DNA of 64,000 nt, taken from positions 7,137,501 through 7,201,500 of the forward strand of contig NC_134963.1 in assembly GCF_965638725.1 (NCBI RefSeq). The letters are read 5' to 3'. Of the stretch, positions 14,401 through 25,260 are shown one piece after another. Within the stretch, counting starts at the first letter, position 1; each line of letters starts with the position of its first letter. The translations under genes were made by a program, and so were the position numbers. The notes under the pieces were generated by a model. The model saw only the letters and a list, made by a program, of their open reading frames with translations, did no database searches and was not told where the DNA came from. The DNA comes from Aptenodytes patagonicus. Taxonomy: Eukaryota; Chordata; Aves; Sphenisciformes; Spheniscidae.

Positions 14401-17400
14401 CTGTGCTATTTCTATGCTGTTCCCAGGCTCCCGGGGTGACGGAGTTCCATATTAACATTCTGGTTGGTCCAGCACAGCAAGCACCAAGTAGTCAACAAAC
14501 CCAGTCCACAGCCTCACATCTCTTCTCTCCTAGCGTAGTCCAGGATGTGTTGGTGAAAAGAGAGCAAATCCCTTCCCACAGTAGCAGTTCACAAGTTCCC
14601 TCACCTACACCTAGTAAGTTAGAAAGCTGTAAGCATTCTCTCTCCCCTACACATGTAAGTGTGTTTCCATTGGTTAGGGTGTAAATGGGCCTTGAGGATT
14701 CCTGGATAATTTTTGAAGGAAAAGCTTTTTTAGGCCCTTCTACCCTGCAGCTTTGGTTGCATCCAGTTGTTTGCAATTTTTGTCTTAAACTACTGTGCAG
14801 CGTTCCCACAAACTGTGATTTTGTGCTTCCTGTAAGTGGCTCCTTTCTGAAAGGATGTACTGTCATAGTCACCAAGAAATTAAACCCGTTTGAAAGGCAT
14901 CTGTGTAGAAAGTGCTGAATAGGTTTGTTGTTCAGTATCATAACTATAATTTTGATTGGAGGATCTCAGACACAATCCTTGTTAACAGCAGGTAAGTGCA
15001 AAGACTCCTTTTGCATGCGTGTTGATAGAGCGCTATCTGGGCCGGTTTTAGAGACATGTGCTGGTTTTGCTGGTAAATGGCTTGTAAGTGTTACCGTCGT
15101 GTCCCAGGCCATTAGAGCCTCAAATGGGGGAGTTTAGCCGGCCGATGGAATTGCAGCCTACAGGTTCAACATGGCTTTGCTGAAATGTGTGTGTGTGAGG
15201 AGTATTTACATATCACTACTTGGGATGTATTAGCCTTGTGCCATGAAATACTAAGCTTTCCCAGCAATCTTGACATTTTCTAGCATGTGGTTGCTGCATC
15301 AATGAGTATAATTTGGTTGCCGACTTTCATTTCAGTTCAATTCTGAATAGAAACTTCTCAGCAGTTACATTTGCTACAGAAAGTTGTTTGTTAATGAGAC
15401 TTGTCTTTCTTCCTTTATGAAGGCCGAGACTGTCAGAATTCAGGCCAAGCTTCCCCCTGCACCTCTGAGCAGAGCCCCAGTCCACAGTCTCCCCAGAACA
15501 GCTGCTCAGGAAAACCTGCCACTGACCCTAATATGGCTGCATTTAAGGTGTGTGTCCTTTCCTTTGAGGTGCTTTTCTTCTTTGCCTTTGTAGCTACTTT
15601 TCTGCCCTCATGTCTGAGCATGGACTAGAAAACAAGTTGTGCTTCAGGAACCACGGAGTATATTTGTGCCTTAGGCTTAGCTTGCACTGCATCTGTGCTG
15701 CTCTGTTCAATTTAAAATTTCAGACTTTAATAATCTGCTCTGCTCCTCAGGGTTGTGTCACCAGAGGGGCCAGGCTTAACTGTACCTCTGCAGGTCCTTA
15801 TGGTCATGACAGCAGTTCCTACTGTGGTTCACAGGAGTGTTATGACAGGTCTCAGTTTACTTGGTCAAAGGTTTCAGGCTTAGTTTTCTAAACCATGGCT
15901 TTTTGCCATTGTTCTGTTGGGGATCTTCAGGTCTGCAGGGCTCTGGCCATCGCTGGAGAGGGAGTTCTTGACCTGCTGAGTTACTTACATGTCTCCAGTG
16001 ATGCTATGCTGCTCCACAGAGAAGCAGCTCCACAGACTCTACAAGTTACAGCTGTAAAACCCTTCGAGAATTACTGGGGTAAGAACTCGGCGGTCTAGAG
16101 ATAGCATCTGAAAGCTGGCTGTACCTCATACACAAGCTGACCTTGTCAGAACACTTTCTGTGATGGTATGAGAAGCTTCTCCACAAAAACCAGCCAATGC
16201 AGGAAAATCAGCTCTAACCCTCTCATTCATTCTATTGTAAAAGGCAGTGATACTTAACCGTTTTCCAAGTGCCAGACTCTTTTTGGCTTCTCTGTCTTTG
16301 TATACCCTATGAGTTGATGTCAGCTTGATTACTCCAAGGGCAGAAAGGTAAGTTTAAACACTCGCAGCCTGTGATTGCACTCAATTCTAGCTCTGCTGCA
16401 GAGGAGAATCAGAACTGCCACTTGCTGAGCATGCTGCAAGTTACTCGTAAAAATTTGCAGTTCTTTGCTTGGCATAAATGCTCACAATCAGTAGTTGCAG
16501 CCTGTTCTTGCTGCTAGAGAGCAAGTTAACAAAGGAACAAATTGTTAGGACTGGCCAATGGTGGGAAAGTGGCCACTAGATGGAGGAGTGTTCTTAAAAG
16601 TAAGGGCACTGTAATGAGATAGGCTTTGTAGCCATTTAAACTCACCTGCTTTGACAGGAATTGCTTTGGGTGTGTACTGTCAGTAACTCCTTTGTAAGAC
16701 AAGAGAAACAGTGATGTTTGCCAGTCTCTAGATGTATGTTCTTTTGTTCCTCTGCACTGTTAGAGTAAACAGTTCTGTATTGCTGGGTAACATTGTTTTT
16801 TCAGTTTGGCAAAGCATAGAGGGCGCTGGAAGTCTCAGTTCTGCTCTTGAACCTGCATTATCTGTGGTTTTGGGCAACCACTTCACCGCTTTATTACGCT
16901 GTTTTCCTCCATTATAAAATGGGCTGATGGTGAGCTGCCATCAGAAAGCCTGGCTTTGCCAAGAATACATTCTCAAAGTGCAAACTCTTTATTTTCTTTC
17001 AGGGATTTTGGTGGAAACAACTTCTAAGTTTTTAATGCTACAAATGAAAATGTTAATTCCTGACAAAGCCTTTATCCTCAGGGTAGGCGAGAGTTGTGGA
17101 TTCTTTTTTCTTTATTTTTGTCAGACTGCCTATTTACATCAGTATACATTATATATGTATTAGGAATAAATTATATGGACTGCTTTAAACTTAAAGGCTT
17201 CAACAAGATCCTAACTAATTACATGCTCAACAGTTGGAATTTGACTTCAGAAAAGGAAATTGTGTAGCGGTCTTAAATAGGAATTTTTACTTTAGGAAGA
17301 AAACCTTACAAGGTTTGGAATTGAATTTAATACACCGGACACTTCTTTTTAATAACTTCAATCATTGTTTGCAAATTTATAGTCATGTGGCTTTGACTGG

Positions 17401-20400
17401 GAAGACTGAATGTCACAGTTCAACAAAAATGACACTGTGAATTTGAATAGCTGAAACACTCATAGCAGTAGAACGGTAAAGGAGAACAGCATAGACTGAG
17501 CTAATTTTATTTATGCAGAATCGAAGAATGAAGCATATTTCAGAACAAAAACGAAGGTTTAATATCAAGATTGGTTTCAGTACTCTGAACAGCTTGGTTT
17601 CAGCCAACTCCAAGTCGGTAAGTAACTTGGCAACACTAACAGTTTAATATGGAATATAAGAAAGAGCCATTCTAAAAAGGCTTGTTAATAAATTTAATCT
17701 CTTCACTGTTGACTGAGAATGCCAGTCAGTCAGTGAAGATACTTGAACTGAGGGATTTGGAAAGGGAAGGGTGATAAATCCATGACTTATAGTCAAGAGA
17801 ATGTATGAAAGCGCTTCATCTTTTAGACATTGTTCTTCTGATGCAGCTTCAAACATTGAACAAGTCTTGTCTGATGAGATGCTGCAGCTTTAAAGCCAAC
17901 AGGGAAAGAAGAAAAACTGATCTTTGCAATCCTTGCTCTTGGGACCCCAGTAATGAAGATTTTTGTCATGTTTGCAGCGTAAGATGACTTTGCATTTACT
18001 GTTATGTCACCTTTCTTCTGACATACTGGCTTTTTATACCCATTCTGGATGGGTTCTGGTCCCCATAGCTGGACTTGAAAAAGCTATGATCCAGCCAGTA
18101 TCGTAAGCTTATTCTGCCTGAACCATGAGCTAGCCAGAAGCCAGGTAGATGCTGTTAGTACAATGCTGGGCCTGGCTTAATATACCTTGACATTTGGCCT
18201 GAGCTAATATACCCACCGATAGGCACAGCTTGTTAGCTTAGGCTTCGTGCCATGCTAACCATAGCTGTGCTGTGTTTGGCCATCTGAGAGCATGACGGAG
18301 CAACCTTGTGTGCCTGCAAATACAGTTGAAACATGTCAGTGAGCCAAAGGAAGAACAAAAAAGTCCAGTGAAATGTCTAAAACTTCCTACAGCAGTGAGA
18401 TCTCTACCCCCCAGGAGGAGTCAGGAGCCTGGCCAGTTCAGATGATTTTGAAAAATCCTTCTAGGACTCTTTACATCTAGTATCACCCAGCTGCCTTTAA
18501 GAATTTGGCCTTGTGCCCACAGCCTTGCAGATGTTCTCAGGGCTTTTTTGTCCCATCGCCTGTCTTTTGTGCATAGATTTACAGAGAAAAAAATTCCCAC
18601 CTGACTACTTATTGTCAAATGACTTTGTCCAAATTAAGAACACATTCTGGCTACACTAGTTAACTTAGTTCACTAAATTGAAATCAAGATAATTGAAACA
18701 CAGACTTGTCTGCACAACAAAATTCTAAATGTCCTTTACATACCAGTACCTTTTGAAACATGGAAAATACAAAACCTTATTGTGCAGCATGTTGATTTGT
18801 TTACATAATTTTTATAGTTTTATACATTTAGGCCATAAGTTGTCAGAATTTCAATTCCTGATTTGAATAGCCTATTTGAAAGGTAATCAGTTTTGAAAAC
18901 TCAGCTTTAGTAAAAAGTCTGATTATTTTATTTCTCAAGTACAGATTTTTAATTCGTTCCTCAAAACTGAAGGGTATTTTAAAAAAGTTTTGTGACATTG
19001 TTTCTGTCTCCTTTGGTGATAGCTAGACCCTGTTAGCTTCTGTTTAATAACTTCAGGTTTCCCAAACTAAATAATCTATGCTGTCAACTTCAAACAATGC
19101 TTCTAACGGCACTATAAATCTATCAGCAGATGTAGCACATCCTTCAGTACTTCAGTAAAAATTGTAAATATTTTTAAGAAGATAGGTAATGAAATAAAAC
19201 ATTTTAAATTATTAAAATACTTCTTTCAAAAAAGTAGCAAAAATGTAATTTGTGGAAGAAAACAACCACCGCAACCACATTTCTCTGTACTAGTGTGCAA
19301 ACAGGAGTCAGATAAATGAAGAGTTGCGTATTATCTTAAGTGTTTCGCTCTGCCTATCTGTGTGCTTTTGCACACAGTGAAGGAAACTTAAGAAAAGGTG
19401 CTGAAGTGCTTTTCTAGGTGTTACAGCAGGTTAGGGGCAAACTCTTCATCTGTCTAGCTTTGTTCCAGAAAGTGAGCTCTATGTTTGTGTTTGGTCTAGA
19501 TCAGCCATGCAATCATGCTCCAGAAAACAGTAGAATATATCGCTAAACTACAGCAGGAAAGAACACAGATGCAAGAGGAAACCAGGCGCCTTCGGGAAGA
19601 AATCGAGGAGCTAAACGCTACCATCATGTGAGATTTGGGGAGCTTTCTGTAATGAAGCAGAGCAGCTTGAATGTTGCTTTGGCTAACAACAGGGAATATT
19701 TGCCTCAGATGTCATGCCAAACAACAGATAGGTATTGAACAGAAGTGGAGTTGCTACCAACTTTCAGACAAAAAGCATAGTTGCTGTGGGATGGGCATTG
19801 ATAGCAAATCGTGTGGATTTTCAGCAAGCTCTGAGCATGAATGCATAGCAGTGGCAGCATCAGAAAAGATGCATCAGGTCAGTTAGAATAATTCTGAGAA
19901 GAAGCCAGTGACAGTGTTTTTTTTTTTAAAGCTATGCTCACTGGGTGATCATACACTTTTACTCTTCATGATGGCGTTGCTGCAGTTTTCCTTCCAAATG
20001 CAGTCAATTTTATAGGGAAATATGATTGAGTACATAAGACGCAGGACTTGGAATCAAGGGGCTTGCTACTGGCTGAACATAACTCTGATAAGTCACTTCA
20101 CCTTTCTGGTGCCTCAGTTTCTTCTGTGGGTTTACGATAGTTATGTACTATCGCAAAGCATGTTGAGAACCCCAGTAGTTTTTCTTCCCTCTGCAGAAGT
20201 GTTAGACTTACCAGCAAATCAAGATTTTTTTTTTTTTTTTTTAAAGTATGATGATGTCTGTTTGGTTTTATTTTAAATTGATCTGTGTCTTAAGAATCTC
20301 TGTAGCATTTTGTTCTGTAACATTGCTCAGGAGTAACTGTAAATTTTTCCTTGACTCCTAATGTGCCTTTTTCTAATTGGATGCCAAAAACTACTTTGTT

Positions 20401-23400
20401 CTATGTTTTACTTTGTTTTCAGTTTTGTTGCTTGTAATAAGAAGTATGTAGCAACTTGAGAAATCGCTTTGCTGCATGAATATAGACAAAATTGATGGGA
20501 AAACAGTATGTATTCCTGGCTATAACAATTACATTCTGGGGGGGTCATGCACTGAGAAACCACCTTGGTCAGGGATCCTGGGATACACACTTTTCTCTTG
20601 CTGTAATTTAGTCTGGAAGAGAAGTGTATCCTTTCTGGTGGGGATTCTGACCTCAGAACATCTTCTTTTCAGTTCTTGTCAACAGCAGCTCCCTGCTACC
20701 GGGGTTCCCATAACACGGCAAAGATTTGACCACATGAGGAAGATGTTTCATGAGTATGTGAGAAGCAGAACCCTGCAGAACTGGAAGTTTTGGATTGTAT
20801 CCTTTTATATTAACGTGCTGAACTTGAGGTTTGGTACTAATATATTTAGAGACAAGAACTCTGGATTCTGATGCTGTGACTTTAAGCCAAGTTATTTAAA
20901 TAACATGTCAATTTTCATTCACATCTGTATGTGGGTATGAATCCTTGCCTTACCAGCTGTCGTGAGGCAGAACTTGTTCACCTTAAAGTATGGGAGGTAA
21001 CCTGAAAGTAAAATGCAATACAAAGGCAAGGTTTTCTTGGTGGGTTATTATACTGCAAGAAACGTTTAATGGACTGCTTCTGTAATTGTAGCTCTTGCAG
21101 TCTTTTGGAAAAACTGAACAGAGAATAGCAAAGATTTCAGGGGAAGAAAAATTATTACAAACAATTACTGAAGCTGTTGCAATGGCAGTTTTAAAAACTT
21201 GCACGTTTTTCTTCGGGTTTTTTCTCTTTTTTTTCCTTTTTTCTTTTTTAGTTTTTAGTTTGTCTTTCATTGCAACAGTTAATCAACTTAGTTTCTCTTT
21301 GCTTCTCCAATGCTAGCAGCTGTGCTTGTAAGCGAATGATAATGCAGCAGGACACAAACTGAATGAAACCAAGTTAGCTGCATTTGTGCTGTGCTGTATA
21401 GACTTAACTAGTTTGGATCAAACATTATTAGCTTGAATCAGTTCAGGGATATTAGTAGTTAGCAATGAGCAGTAGTGTTAACCTTCCCTTTTCCCATTAA
21501 ACTTCGTATGTTCATACAGCTATATTTTTTATGTCTGTGTTCTGTGCTGCTTATTTCCCTCTACCTGGATAATATGAGTATATATGTGCATGCTTGTGCA
21601 TGCATGAAGTATAGCATTTTTAATACTTTGATATGTGAAAATGCTTTCTTTGGTGTTTCCTGGTTTATGTTGGCCCTAGAAAGATACTATTCCTTTTAGC
21701 ATGCTTTTAGGAAACGATTCTTAGCAAGATCTCACGCAGCCTCTGATAACTTAGAGCTGGTGCAGCTGTGGAACCTCTGGATTCTACAGCACTATTAAGT
21801 CTGGAACAATTTGAAGTGAATTATGAAAATAGGGGTCTTCAATATATCAGTGAAAATGGTTATTTAAAGACAATCCTGCACGTGTTTTCTGATTGGATAG
21901 TGTGTTTATTTTATGCTGCTCCAAGATGTTAAATAGCTCCAGAATTTGGAAGTGAGACACTTCTAGAAAGTGGCAGAAGTTATCAGGGATAAAGATGCAG
22001 TTTTGGGTAGCTGGGTTTTGTAGTATTTGGGGAAAGACAAAGGCTTTTGTAGTTGGTGAAAGAGAAGGTTGGTAGGCAAAGTAATGTTCCCAAACTTCCC
22101 TTTACAAGTCAGGATGTAACTGTGACGGAACAGTTGTTCTAACAGCTGGATTGAATCCTTAGCGCATGCTGACATATTTCAGAATGTCTTGCAGTAAAAA
22201 GTTGACAAGGTCCAGGGGTGAGTGCTAATAATAATAAAAAAATCTCCTCCTCATGGAATGACTGTAAGAGAGAGAAGGGCAGTTTCATTACAAAAATGAA
22301 AATACCATAGATTCTGTTGCATATAGGAGGGAAATGAGTAATCTGGTCCTGGGCTACTAGAGATAACCCGAGAATAGAATACTCTTGAATATTAGAATAT
22401 CAATAGAATACCCATGTTGTTCTTCCAGTCACTCTGTAAAAGTCTGTAAGGGGAAGCAAATCCCTTCAAGTATTCCAGGCAATTGTTAGACCTATCTTGA
22501 TTGTCAGCCACAGTGAGAAAGATGGGGGTGCATGACAATGCTGAGATTGGTTTGGGACACATTCTCACATGCTGCTGACTGTAGTCAGAAAATCCCATCT
22601 GGAGAAACATGGTAACATAAAGCCACAGATTCTGAGCCTTCAGATGAGTTTTATCATCCAGCCAGCTTCTGAAATAATTGTACGCGTAAGCTGGAATCTA
22701 CTTAGTGAATTATCGTGGCAATGTTACAACAAGCTGTTTTGAGTTCAAACATGGTGACCATTCCAGGAAAGCTCATCTGAAAGCCTGGGAGCTGGGACCA
22801 ACTGAGGCTTGTGGTGGTGGTCTGTACGTTTTAATACACTACTGGCTAAGAATTCTGTCTGCTCCTTTTCTGCCAGGAAGGTTATTGCCAACTCCAGGCC
22901 CGTCCTTCCAAGCTGTGATGATAGAGAGCCAAAAGAAAAGCTTGACAGTCCTCAGCTTGCTACTGTTCTGGTCCACACAGATGCAGATCAGCAAGTCTGG
23001 TCCTTGGTGTGGGAATCCTTGCCACGCCATTGATCATCTCTGAGAATCTGCTTATGTACTTTGAGGTCTTTGTTTAGCTGCAGTAGCAGAGAACTTGAGT
23101 GTTTGCTGAAAAATCTGCCTGAGAAATTGGCTGAATACTTGCACTGTTGGCCTGTGCTGGACTTACTATTGCCAGGCAAGACCCATCCAGGTACCCTACC
23201 TTGGATGCATCTGTGGTGTGCTATGGAAGTGGTGTGGTTACACTAAAGCTTCTATATGCTTTTGCTAGGAAAGCATCAGTGTGGCTTTCATGAAAAAGTG
23301 ACAACGAAGAAGTTGAACGAATTACATGTATGTAGAAGTTTCAGATACTTATGCACTTGCAACAGTGCCACAGCGTGCAGTTGGTTTGTAGGAGATCAGG

Positions 23401-24591
23401 TGATCAGTTGTACAGGAATTTTGCAAAAACTAATAAGTATCACTAGGAGCTGAGGTTCAATTTTTTCCTTTGTCTTAGTGCTACAGATTTCAAAAGATAT
23501 TTTTTGAAATGTTGCAATCCCTCTAGTAGTTGAAGTCCGTTTAGAAGTCCACTGTTTTCTCTGCAGACTGAGCTGTAGTAGCCTTTCCCATAGAATGTTT
23601 TGAACTCCTCCTTTGTTGTCTCCCTTAACGTTTGATGATTTGCAGTTCAGCATTATTATTAAGCCATTGTTTGAGTCCTTCAATGGGATGGTTTCCACAA
23701 CAAGCTTTAAGGATCTGAATCAAACTGCAATGGCCTGGTTGGATCAGCACTGTTCTCTTCCTATTCTGAGGCCAAGTAAGTGAAGTTCTGTCCAGCAGTT
23801 ATTCCAGATCATAGAAAGTAAGACCATATACAAAACTATTTCTTGAAAGTCAGAGGATGACAAAGCAAGCACATGATGCTGAATATGACTTCCAGTTCCT
23901 TTTTATCTTAGTGGAAAAAGAACAACCTCTTTTGCCTGTGAAGGCACTTGGTTGCATGCTTAACACTGAACAGAAAAAAAAAACCAAATTGCTGAATATA
24001 GATACCAGAATTTAAACAGTCTCAAGCTTCATTTAAATTTCAAATACTCTGCTCTAGCTGGAGTAAGTTTGGTAGTGTGATTTATCTCACTATGAAGGAA
24101 GACTTCTGAGATTTGTATTCAGCTTTGGAATGACCTTCTGTTTGGGCATGATTGCTTGATCCTTTCCCCTTTGCAATTCAGCAAGTGTTTACATTTACAG
24201 TTATGATTGCCAAGTGGGTACTCTCTTTTGTAGAAGAAATAGGGGTGTTTTTTTAAACGTCCTAAATCTCCATTCCTTGTTCCCTGGGCACAGTTCTTGC
24301 ACACCTCTGATATTGCTGTCGCTGTGTGTGGAGGTATGCATGTTTTGCAGAAGTATTTCCGTAATTCTGTCGTGCGTAACAGCCTTGTAGTACCTGCACA
24401 CTGTGCTGCATGGATCTGTTCACAGTCAGGCTAATGGCTTTTCTTGATACTTTTGACTTTTTTTTATAGTGGTGCTGAACACCCTTCGGCATCTAAGTAC
24501 AACCACCTCAATTCTGTCAGATCCATCGTGCCTGCCAGAACAAGCCGCTGAGGCAGTTAACAAGATGAACAAAACAGCTGGCGAAACCTAA
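3699..24591 (+). CDS. MLXIP: MLXIP (MondoA), 3' sixteen coding exons
   Basis: MondoA is a bHLH leucine-zipper transcription factor. It pairs with MLX, shuttles between mitochondrial outer membrane/cytosol and nucleus in response to glucose-6-phosphate, and activates TXNIP and ARRDC4. Exons read from GT/AG sites and frame: 3699-3805, 4156-4241, 5531-5620, 5904-5945, 7182-7353, 8343-8432, 9298-9389, 9541-10204, 13592-13713, 14427-14613, 15423-15547, 17519-17617, 19500-19627, 20673-20796, 23646-23775, 24470-24591 (stop TAA). They sum to 2380 nt in one unbroken frame, about 792 residues, close to the human protein from its SGKLVSPK segment onward. The first exons (N-terminus, start codon) lie before this window. 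Two donors are weak but GT (5621 GTCTGT, 20797 GTATCC). One residue is missing from the basic region (see findings). Identity is near certain from the Mondo conserved regions and the C-terminal domain; individual borders are by eye. Confidence 0.95.
9541..10204 (+). CDS. MLXIP: MLXIP large central exon, proline/serine-rich transactivation region
   Basis: This 664-nt exon starts after TTTCTGTCAG and ends at CCAG|GTGAGA. It encodes a low-complexity Pro/Ser/Gln/Thr-rich stretch with conserved islands matching human MondoA: FIQPADF, VITHTASATLTH, APATTFSQSQ, KIVPAPKPE and the end segment SLLLKNAFITP. The reading frame stays open beyond the donor to 10284, but that tail is intronic because the next exon (13592) resumes the human-like sequence. 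Alignment outside the islands is loose, as expected for a disordered activation domain. Confidence 0.9.
10610..10720 (+). repeat. MIR-like SINE remnant
   Basis: Within the 3.4-kb MLXIP intron, the segment containing CCCTGGACAAGTCACTATGCCT resembles the MIR core (tgaccttgggcaagtcacttaacctc). It is heavily diverged. The rest of the intron (10205-13591) holds no exon that I can support. Confidence 0.5.
14298..14425 (+). repeat. Polypyrimidine (CT-rich) tract before MLXIP exon 14427
   Basis: About 125 bases are almost pure C/T: a (CT)n run, a C-run, then mixed T/C up to the TTCCCAG acceptor at 14426. It is far longer than a normal branch-site tract. Purine-pyrimidine tracts of this size are prone to length variation and triplex formation. 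The exon downstream is in frame and conserved, so the tract is tolerated. Confidence 0.85.
16565..16590 (+). promoter_or_regulatory. CTCF-like motif in MLXIP intron
   Basis: GTGGCCACTAGATGGAGGAG fits the CTCF core (CCACTAGATGGCAG variant) at most core positions. It lies in the intron between exons 15423-15547 and 17519-17617. One motif by eye; occupancy cannot be judged. Confidence 0.4.
16820..16940 (+). repeat. MIR-like SINE remnant
   Basis: Segments TTTTGGGCAACCACTTCACC and CCATTATAAAATGGGCTGATG match the MIR core and the 'ctcatctgtaaaatggggataat' part in order and spacing. It lies in the intron between exons 15423-15547 and 17519-17617. Confidence 0.6.
17519..19627 (+). CDS. MLXIP: MLXIP bHLH-leucine zipper exons
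   Basis: Exon 17519-17617 encodes the basic region, helix 1 and part of the loop (MKHISEQKRRFNIKIGF, then TLNSLVSANSKS). Exon 19500-19627 encodes helix 2 and the zipper (SHAIMLQKTVEYIAKLQQ, then EETRRLREEIEELNATI). This domain binds ChoRE E-box pairs with MLX. MLX-family proteins I recall read HISAEQKRR or HTQAEQKRR (His-x3-Glu); here the spacing is His-x2-Glu, so one residue is missing. The domain is otherwise intact and in frame. Confidence 0.9.
20035..20150 (+). repeat. MIR-like SINE remnant
   Basis: CAGGACTTGGAATCAAGGGG, then GATAAGTCACTTCACCTTTC and TGCCTCAGTTTCTTCTGTG, follow the MIR consensus in order (5' half, core, 'cctcagtttcc'). It is intronic in MLXIP. Confidence 0.7.
20673..24591 (+). 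CDS. MLXIP: MLXIP C-terminal dimerisation / cytoplasmic-retention domain exons
   Basis: Exons 20673-20796, 23646-23775 and 24470-24591 encode the conserved WMC/DCD region: CQQQLPATGVPITRQRFDHM, RTLQNWKFWIFSIIIKPLFE, AWLDQHCSLPILRPMVL. In Mondo proteins this part keeps the protein cytoplasmic until MLX binds. The first of these exons is followed by a weak donor (GTATCC at 20797), yet frame and sequence join perfectly to 23646. The tail after LNTLRHLSTT diverges from human, as is usual for the last 30 residues. Confidence 0.92.
20845..20985 (+). repeat. MIR-like SINE remnant
   Basis: AGAACTCTGGATTCTGATGC, GTGACTTTAAGCCAAGTTAT, TCACATCTGTATGTGGG and GCTGTCGTGAGGCAGAA fit the MIR order (ggactctggagtc / gtgacctt..gcaagttactt / catctgtaaaatggg / gttgtgagga). 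It lies just past the donor of the MLXIP exon ending at 20796. Confidence 0.6.
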
Positions 24592-25260
24592 CAACCAAAG
24601 ACAATGAGTTGCTTATACAAGGGGTGGAGAACCTGCCAGTCTAGCAGCCTGGCGAGTCTCCTTTCAGTTGGTGCACTTTAGAAAGAATTCTCTCCATCAC
24701 CTGAGACATCATTCAGGGCATCTGGCTCTGCCTTCAGAATATGTGGAAGTATGATGCAACATTGTCATAACGTTTTGATTCCTCTTCAGTGCTGTGCTGT
24801 ACTCCGTTAAGTGAGAAAACACCAAGCTCAGGTAAATTTAGCAGGTTTGAGTCCTGCAGGCAGCAATATATCTCCATCAATGCAGCATGCATCTATATGC
24901 AACAAACATATTTCTATGAAACAGCTTCAAGTACTAAGTTCTCTGAAGTGTAAATCTTGTACACCAAGGAATGTTCTCTTAAAGGGGAAATATACTTTTG
25001 ATTTCATGAAACAAAATGTGCTTTTTATTTTGTTTTCTGGTATTCAGTTCCATTTGTTTTACTTGAATAGTGAAAATTGTTAAACAGGATCACATTAAAA
25101 ACCAAAGGAGAAGAAAATCCGTCAGTGATGTCAACTCATGGCAAAAATACTAGAATTAAAATCTCAGGCTGTGTTTTGTGTATTTTTATTTTAATGAGTG
25201 TATCATTGCATATGATCAGTTTCAAGACATGCTTTATTTTCTAGCAAATAAAGTAGCTGA
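24592..25260 (+). terminator. Proximal poly(A) signal candidate of MLXIP
   Basis: AATAAAG at about 25245 (in CAAATAAAGTAG) is followed by a T-rich stretch 15-30 bases on. It would give a 3' UTR of about 0.65 kb, shorter than the distal AATAAA at 29922. Confidence 0.4.
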
